Source of the DNA: Misgurnus anguillicaudatus
Taxonomy: Eukaryota > Chordata > Actinopteri > Cypriniformes > Cobitidae
Assembly: GCF_027580225.2 (NCBI RefSeq)
Contig: NC_073359.2
Span: 11,413,001 to 11,477,000, forward strand
DNA length: 64,000 bases
Reading direction: 5' to 3'
Positions 57,068 to 64,000 of this stretch are shown in pieces (positions within the stretch are counted from its first letter, which is position 1; the number at the start of each line of letters is the position of its first letter). Position numbers and translations under genes: made by a program. The notes beneath the pieces are model-generated. The model searched no databases and was not told where the DNA came from. It saw nothing but the letters and a program-made list of their open reading frames with translations.

Positions 57068-58315
57068 AGGAAAACACCACCGTTTTTCAATATTTTACCA
57101 CGTTCTTACCTCAACTTAGACAAATGAATACATACCAATCTTTTTTTAACGCGTGCACTTAATCTTTGTACAGCGCATTGTGACTGTGTTAGCATTTAGC
57201 CTAGCCCCATTCGTTCCCTGGGATCCAAACAGGGATGAATTTAGAAGCCACCAAACACTAACATGTTTTCTTTAAAGACTGTTACATGAGTACTTACACG
57301 AGTAAGTATGGTGGCACAAAATAAAGCGTGGCGATTTTTTAAGCGGATACAACATGAGAACTATATTGTATGGTGGAAGAGCGCTTAAGGCGTCCACGCA
57401 GCTTTCCAAGTATACTCCACGCGGCTACACGCGGATGGCCGCGTTCGACACTATACGCAATAGAAAAAATGATTTCTTATTCAAATTATTACTCTACCAG
57501 GCCGTCAGGGCAGCACTGATTTGGCGACATTTACAGTACATTAAAACATTAGGATAGGTGAAGAAAAGTAACCGATCCACCATTGCAAACACAGTTTAGA
57601 ACAAACAACAAGACAACAAAGAACAGGAATCAAACATTATGGTAACAAACATGCTCCACAGCTTTCTATTCTTGGAAGAAGTTAAAATTAAAGAAGAAAA
57701 ACGATAGTGTGTGTGCAAATGCTGTCTATCTCCTTTGTATAATTGTTTATAGTGGAGTGTCCTGTCGAAATATTTTCACGCACATGCGCTGTTGTACGCG
57801 GACTATACGTGCACTGTCCGCGCGGTCTCAAATTTTGGGCTGCACGCGGACGGTCCGTGCGGACCCTCCTGATGACGAAAATGACATCACGCGGACGCCG
57901 CGCATATGCGGACGTCCCTAGTATACTTTCGGCTTTAGTTTGCAGCACTTCGAACTCGGCGCACTGTAACATCATCACTCCTGACTACTCCCCCTCTTGC
58001 CAAGTACGATTCGCTCAAACTTTCGTCAATATTATTGCTCCCGAGGTGAAGTGCTGCACCGTACTTACTCGTGTAACTATGCATGTAAAAGTCTTTAAAT
58101 AGGGAAAACATTTAAGTGTTTGGTGGCTTCTTAATTCATCCCTGTTTGGATCCTAAGGAAAGAATGGGGCTAGGCTAAATGCTAACACATTCACGACACA
58201 CTGTACAAAGATTAAGTGCACGCATTTAAAAAAGATAGGTATGTATTCATTTGTCTAAGTTGAGGTAAATATATAATAAAATATTGAAAATGTTGGTGTT
58301 TTCCTTTAAAAGCAT
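57068..58315. mobile_element. TTAA-flanked inverted-repeat element, copy B
   Basis: TTAA at 57064-57067 and 58316-58319; ends aggaaaacaccaccg and gttggtgttttcct mirror each other and match copy A at 438-1668. The centre holds a different internal segment with many 'cgcgga' motifs. Confidence 0.78.
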
Positions 58316-58363
58316 GAACTTTTTAAATTTTGAATTGATTTGATTGGTTGTCAATGTTTTATT

Positions 58364-59875
58364 CAGGGTTCCCACACCTTAGTTAACTTCAAATTCAAGG
58401 ACCTTTCAAGGACTTTTTTAAGGTCCAATACCCTCAAATTCAAGAACTAAATGTGGGGACACATTTCAAGTAAGAGCAAGGTTACATCGTGTTACCTTTT
58501 AAGATACATTGTTACAGTTCCCTTTCGAGGGAACTCGCGCTGTGTCACTGCGGTGACACTTTGGGGACGCCTCCAGGGGTAAGTGCGTCTGAATGTCAAA
58601 TATCAAATATATCAAGACAGGGTGACACAAGAGCCAGAAAGTATATCGCTATCTGAAATATTGCCAAAGACGGCATTAGGGACGCAGGAGGTATGGCAAG
58701 GGAGACGCAGCGTCTCGTTCCCTTCTCAGGGAACAACAGTTACGTAACCCAAGACATTTTCATGTGTCAAACACAACTATGCAAAAAAGCATTTTGGTAT
58801 GAATCAACATTTACATACAGAAGAAATAAGCATTTAAAGCAAACAGTTTAGCATGTGTGCTTAAAAGGCTTGAAATTTTGTGATATTATCCTACTACAAA
58901 GTACACACTACACAGGAAATAATATTTAAAAAATTCAAAAAAACCTTCTTGCATAAAATAGATTCAAGCACTTTCAATGACCTGTATCTATGTCTATGGA
59001 CTACCGGCACAACCGGGAACTTGACTGTAAATTTCGTCACCGCCCCTTTTTGGGGGATTAAAAACCAGACCTTCCATTGACTTCCATTCAAAATAGCGGA
59101 ACAAAGCAATGTTTTTACACAGCCGGCAGGAGTAAATACCTTATGAAATCACTCAGATTAAACATGTTGAGTAATTATCTGTCCACCCTGCCTGTCATAG
59201 AGCGCGAAAGATACATTAACACATTTAATTTGGTCAATATAAAAACATGTCCCTTTCATTCTCACAGCGTCGAATTTGTGTAACAACGCCATCCAGTGAT
59301 TGCTGGAAAATCGCTAAGCCAGTTAGTTGTATGGCTTCAATGGAAAAGTGCACTCATTACTCTAAATATAAAGACATAATATATTAATACGAAGTATCTT
59401 TCAAAAACGAAGTAAAATCATTCACTTGCTTCCCTGTTGACTCGATGAGGTACGAGTAAATGTCCGGGTAAGACACCTCTGGCCAATAGGGAGTGTTGTT
59501 ACACAAATTTGATGCTCTGAGAATGAAAGAGACATGTTTTTATATTGACCAAATTAAATGTGTTAATGTATCTTTCTCGCTCTATGGCAGGCAGGGTGGA
59601 CAGACAAATACCCAACATGTTCAATCTGAGCGACCTCACAAGCCATCCACGCCTGCCGGCTGTGCACGAAGGTTGCCCTGCTCCGCCACCCTGAATGGAA
59701 GCCAATGGAAGGCCTAGTTTATTTTCCCCCAAAAGTGGGCGTGAACCTGTTCAGAGACATTCTATGACGTTGTGCCGGTTGTGCGTATGTATACTTTCGA
59801 AAACCTCCCAGGGCCTTGAATTATTTCCCCCATTCAAAATCTTTCAATGATTTCAAGGACCCGTGGGAACCCAGT
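58364..59875. mobile_element. hAT-like element with cagggttcccac ends
   Basis: Left cagggttcccacacctt, right cccgtgggaaccca. An interior inverted repeat pairs about 59160-59285 with 59500-59620 (acatttaatttggtcaatat and its complement). Flanking duplication is unclear. Confidence 0.65.
58510..58745. mobile_element. Nested MITE with gttccctttcgagggaac end
   Basis: Left tacagttccctttcgaggga and right tctcagggaacaacagttac form imperfect inverted ends; interior contains gggacgcctccaggggtaag, a segment I recognise as common in cyprinid repeats. Confidence 0.55.
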
Positions 59876-60004
59876 TTATTTTTTATTTGCTTGAAACTTA
59901 ATCTTTATAGTAGCTTCAGTGTAGTTGGTGTAACCTATGCTGGATTTTTTTCAACCCACGGTAGAGTAAAATATAAATAAACCAAACAGCTGGTTTGAAT
60001 TAAC

Positions 60005-60175
60005 CTACTCTCTAAAAAAAATGCTGTGTTATTTTCAACCCACCGTTGGGTTAAAAATGGACAAACCTAGTCGTTGGGTTAAATTAACCCAGAAAATGTT
60101 TATATTTGAACCCAACAATGGGTTAAAAGAACCTAGAATAGGTTAAATTACAACCCAGCATTTTTTTAGAGTGTA
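60005..60175. mobile_element. Short MITE with aacccaac repeats
   Basis: Left ctctaaaaaaaatgctg and right cagcatttttttagag are inverted; the interior alternates gttgggtt and aacccaac motifs. Confidence 0.7.
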
Positions 60176-60422
60176 GAAAGTATCCATATTTGCCCCAGCT
60201 ATGGTTTGAAACAACCTAGCATAAATTATTTAAACCCAACAGTTAAATTTGTCCATATTTTAACCAACCAAGGTTTGAAAAAAAAGTTATTTTAAAGATA
60301 TAGTCATGGGCCTAATACAAACCAAAGCCTAACCCATTAAGCCAAACTCTACTAACCGTGCTAAAGAGAGATGATAGGTTGGTAAGGATGTTTTAGCGTC
60401 AACAACACCCTATAGCCACAAC

Positions 60423-60751
60423 TAGGGTGGCCATTCATGACAGTTCCGCCGGACACGTCCCGAACATGTTTTCGGGTTCGTTCTCCGGAAGTCGCGTTGG
60501 CAACCGCATACATCATCAAGGTTTAATATTTCGGGTTTAATTTCAGAAAAGCAACTGTTACATTTGAATGTAAGAATAAAACTACAATGATTGTATGTCT
60601 TAAAAGAAATAAATCTTAATTTTCTAATATATTTTAACTGAAATGTGAGAACCTCGATGACGTATGCGGTCGAGCAACGCGACTTCCGAAGAACGAACCC
60701 GAAAACATGTTCGGGACGTGTCCGGCGGAACTGGCACCAATGGCCACCCTA
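60423..60751. mobile_element. hAT-type MITE, 329 bp, intact duplication
   Basis: Ends tagggtggcca and tggccaccc ta are inverted, flanked by a perfect 8-bp duplication gccacaac (60415-60422 and 60752-60759). Arms continue through ccggacacgtcccgaacatg and its complement. Confidence 0.9.
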
Positions 60752-61384
60752 GCCACAACCCCAAACATCACCTAAAATTGGGTTGGATTGGTTGATAGGA
60801 ATGTATTCACCCTTCAACCCCACATTTAAGTCTAACTCGAGCTCTAAAATCTGATTGGTTGGAAGAAACTGTTAATTAAACCCTATAATCTTAAATACAC
60901 AAAATGTTGATCCTGGTATATCGTCTACACTACACTTGAGGTATGTCATGCTTTCAATTCCTGTTTAAGTAGATGACTAAAATGTGAGGCACTGGTTTTA
61001 AGCGCAGTGACCTTAGGAAGAATACATATGATACGTCTTAAAGTGCATTTGAGGAGGGCAATAACCGGAATTACATCCTGTAAATCAATTGACATTATTG
61101 TCCTGTAGTATCCGTTTCATTCGACATGTCACGGGGTAAACAATGGTTTTGACAGCGAACACTGACATATGAGACACCCAAACCTCCGAGACACACAAAC
61201 ACACCCCTGCATACACAGAGATGCCGAGGGGGTCATAATTTAAAGAGCAACGCTGTAAACAAAACCCAAATACCAAATATGTGGCATGTTTGCTGAGAAC
61301 GAAACCTATTGAAGTGGCTCTCATAGGGTTTAAAGATTATTCATCTGTTTTATCTACTATGTTGTGCTATAAGTTAAAAGATCT

Positions 61385-61440
61385 GGGATGGCAACTGGAA
61401 GGTTGCTGGTTCGAACCCTCCGAAGAGGCAACTTAGAGGA
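61385..61440 (+). repeat. tRNA-like SINE fragment
   Basis: gggatggcaactggaaggtt then ggttcgaaccc (B box, 61408-61418). No complete cloverleaf, so not called as tRNA. Confidence 0.45.
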
Positions 61441-61759
61441 ATGCTAGGGGTTTAAAGCAAGATACTACAGACATTCTGTGGACAGTCTCTATGTAAACCT
61501 TGTGTTTTCTCTAAAGGATTTGTAAGTTGACTATAAAACAAACTGTCATTTTTACTAATTCAGACATGAGTCCAAGTAATTTTCTGCTGTAATTGATATT
61601 ATATGTTACTAGAGCTTATGTTATCCATGTCACATTCTTTACTTTGCAGGGTTCGAACCATTCAAGTTCAGATCTTTAAGCACAAAATGGAAGTTAACTA
61701 AGTACATAAATCTTTATAACATAGTACCACTGATCTATAACATTTGCTTTCAGTGTCTA

Positions 61760-64000
61760 CACATTTATAGATGTCTATAACATTTGCTTCTCAGTGTCTA
61801 TACCAGGGGTAGGCAACGTCGGTCTTGGGGTGCCGATGTCCTGCAGATTTTAGCTCCAACTCTAATAAAACTACGCCTACCTATAGTTTTCAGGTGACAC
61901 TTTAGACCTTGATTATCTTGTTCAGGTGTGTTTGATTAGAACTGAAGCTAAACTCTGCAGGACATCAGCACTCCAGGCCCAACGTTGCCTACCCCTGGTA
62001 GGCCTATATACATTTATAGACATCAACTATATTTGGTTCTTAGTGTCTATAAATGTATAGATGTTTATAACATTTGCTTCTCAGTGTCTATATCATTTGC
62101 TTCTTAGTGTCTATACATTTATAGACGTCTATAACATTTGCATCTTAGTGTCTATACATTAAATATGTCTATAACATTTGCTTTTAGTGTCTATATCATT
62201 TGCTTCTCAGTGTCTATACATTTAAAGATGTCTATAACATTTGCTTTTTAGTGTCTAAATCATTTGCTTCTCTGTGTCTATACATTTAAAGACGTCTATA
62301 ACATTTGCTTCTTAGTGTCTATACATTTAAAGACATCTATATCATTTGCTTCTCTGTGTCTATACATTTAAAGATGTCTATAACATTTGCTTCTTAGTGT
62401 CTATACATTTAAAGACATCTATAACATTTGCTTCTCAGTGTCTATACATTTAAAGATGTCTATAACATTTGCTTTTTAGTGTCTATATCATTTGCTTCTC
62501 TGTGTCCATACATTTAAAGACATCTATAACATGGGCTTTTTAGTGTATATACATTTAAAGACGTCTATAACATTTGCTTCTTAGTGTCTATACATTTAAA
62601 GACATCTATAACATTTGCTTCTTAGTGTCTTTACATTTAAAGACCTCTATAACATTTGCTTTTAGTGTCTATATCATTTTCTTCTCAGTGTCTATACATT
62701 TAAAGATATCTATAACATTTGCTTTTTAGTGTCTATATCATTGGCTTTTCTGTGTCTATACATTTAAAGACGTCTATAACATTTGCTTCTTAGTGTCTAT
62801 ACATTTATAGACGTCTATAACATTTGCTTCTTAGTGTCTATACATTTAAAGACGTCTATAACATTTGCTTCTCAGTGTCTATACATTTAAAGATGTCTAT
62901 AACATTTGCTTTTTAGTGTCTATACATTTAAAGATGTCTATAACATTTGCTTTTTAGTGTCTATATCATTTGCTTCTCTGTGTCCATACATTTAAAGACA
63001 TCTATAACATGGGCTTTTTAGTGTATATACATTTAAAGACGTCTATAACATTTGCTTCTTAGTGTCTATACATTTAAAGACATCTATAACATTTGCTTCT
63101 TAGTGTCTTTACATTTAAAGACCTCTATAACATTTGCTTTTAGTGTCTATATCATTTTCTTCTCAGTGTCTATACATTTAAAGATGTCTATAACATTTGC
63201 TTTTTAGTGTCTATATCATTTGCTTCTCTGTGTCCATACATTTAAAGACATCTATAACATGGGCTTTTTAGTGTATATACATTTAAAGACGTCTATAACA
63301 TTTGCTTCTTAGTGTCTATACATTTAAAGACATCTATAACATTTGCTTCTTAGTGTCTTTACATTTAAAGACCTCTATAACATTTGCTTTTAGTGTCTAT
63401 ATCATTTTCTTCTCAGTGTCTATACATTTAAAGATGTCTATAACATTTGCTTTTTAGTGTCTATATCATTTGCTTTTCTGTGTCTATACATTTAAAGACA
63501 TCTATAACATTTGCTTCTTAGTGTCTATACATTTAAAGACGTCTATAACATTTGCTTCTTAGTGTCTATACATTTAAAGACGTCTATAACATTTGCTTCT
63601 CAGTGTCTATACATTTAAAGATGTCTATAACATTTGCTTTTTAGTGTCTATATCATTTGCTTCTCTGTGTCCATACATTTAAAGACATCTATAACATGGG
63701 CTTTTTAGTGTATATACATTTAAAGACGTCTATAACATTTGCTTCTTAGTGTCTATACATTTAAAGACATCTATAACATTTGCTTCTTAGTGTCTTTACT
63801 TTTAAAGACCTCTATAACATTTGCTTTTAGTGTCTATATCATTTTCTTCTCAGTGTCTATACATTTAAAGATGTCTATAACATTTGCTTTTTAGTGTCTA
63901 TATCATTTGCTTTTCTGTGTCTATACATTTAAAGACGTCTATAACATTTGCTTCTTAGTGTCTATACATTTAAAGACGTCTATAACATTTGCTTCTTATT
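61760..64000. repeat. 41-bp minisatellite with higher-order structure (runs off the window)
   Basis: The core unit is gtgtctatacatttaaagac plus gtctataacatttgcttctta, with shortened variants gtgtctatatcatttgcttct. A variant with catgggctttttagtgtata recurs at about 62530, 63009, 63259 and 63696, showing duplication of larger blocks. Confidence 0.93.
61804..61997. mobile_element. hAT-type MITE inside the minisatellite
   Basis: Ends caggggtaggcaacg and cgttgcctacccctg are perfect inverted repeats; 194 bp. It interrupts the minisatellite near its left edge. A target duplication is not clearly preserved. Confidence 0.8.

Larger units (their letters stand above)
46502..64000 (-). other. slit1: slit1 5' intron (partial, at least 17.5 kb)
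   Basis: No coding exon, promoter or CpG-rich first exon is recognisable here. It holds the transposons, satellite-like arrays and minisatellite listed separately. Stretches with no recognised feature are 47040-47370, 47940-48890, 52950-53430, 53520-54280, 55700-57060 apart from a SINE, 59880-60000, 60180-60420 and 60760-61380. Confidence 0.7.

Noticed and set aside
57743..58102. 119-aa plus-strand ORF rich in Arg and Cys
   Set aside because: It falls in the GC-rich core of the TTAA element; overlapping open frames on both strands reflect composition, not coding.

Overview
The window is vertebrate genomic DNA, most likely from a cyprinid or related teleost. The only convincing host gene is slit1, on the minus strand. 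The organism call is inference: it rests on the vertebrate-type SLIT1 protein and on a dense load of short inverted-repeat DNA transposons, Tc1-like relics and tRNA-derived SINE fragments of the kind known from cyprinids. Nothing points to a prokaryote: there are no operons, and coding sequence is confined to short spliced exons.

Twenty-eight consecutive internal slit1 exons lie between 46501 and 2461 (2,906 coding nt, about 968 codons). Read 5' to 3' they encode LRR domain 1 without its N-terminal cap (six LRR exons and the LRRCT), all of domain 2 (the Robo-binding domain in the SLIT family), a 24-nt microexon linker, all of domain 3, all of domain 4, and the first EGF repeats up to part of EGF3. 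I checked all 27 joins: each keeps frame, with AG acceptors and GT donors except one GC donor. The 5' exon or exons (signal peptide, LRRNT1) would lie beyond 64000, so the intron in front of the first visible exon is at least 17.5 kb. The remaining EGF repeats, laminin-G domain and C-terminal knot would lie below position 1. Paralogue-diagnostic residues favour SLIT1 over SLIT2 or SLIT3; whether it is slit1a or slit1b cannot be decided here.

The introns are mostly transposon-derived. Short introns (69-116 bp) alternate with long ones (2-9.5 kb) packed with elements. Several have intact target-site duplications: hAT-type with 8-bp duplications at 3801-4988, 14752-15050, 42245-44041, 48898-49561 and 60423-60751; TTAA-flanked (piggyBac-type) at 438-1668, 1912-2252, 9041-9270, 15446-15724, 17480-18639, 38804-39282, 41574-41933 and 57068-58315; and Tc1-like relics at 19557-21442 and 28284-28826. 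Three-level nesting is visible at 14111-16398. A foldback element has been amplified into a satellite-like array at 49886-52879, and a 41-bp minisatellite with higher-order structure fills 61.6-64 kb.

I found no evidence for a previously undescribed gene system. The most interesting signals are the GC-AG intron and microexon in slit1, a 198-bp perfect palindrome, the element-derived satellite, the nested transposons and a Harbinger-like MADF exon remnant.
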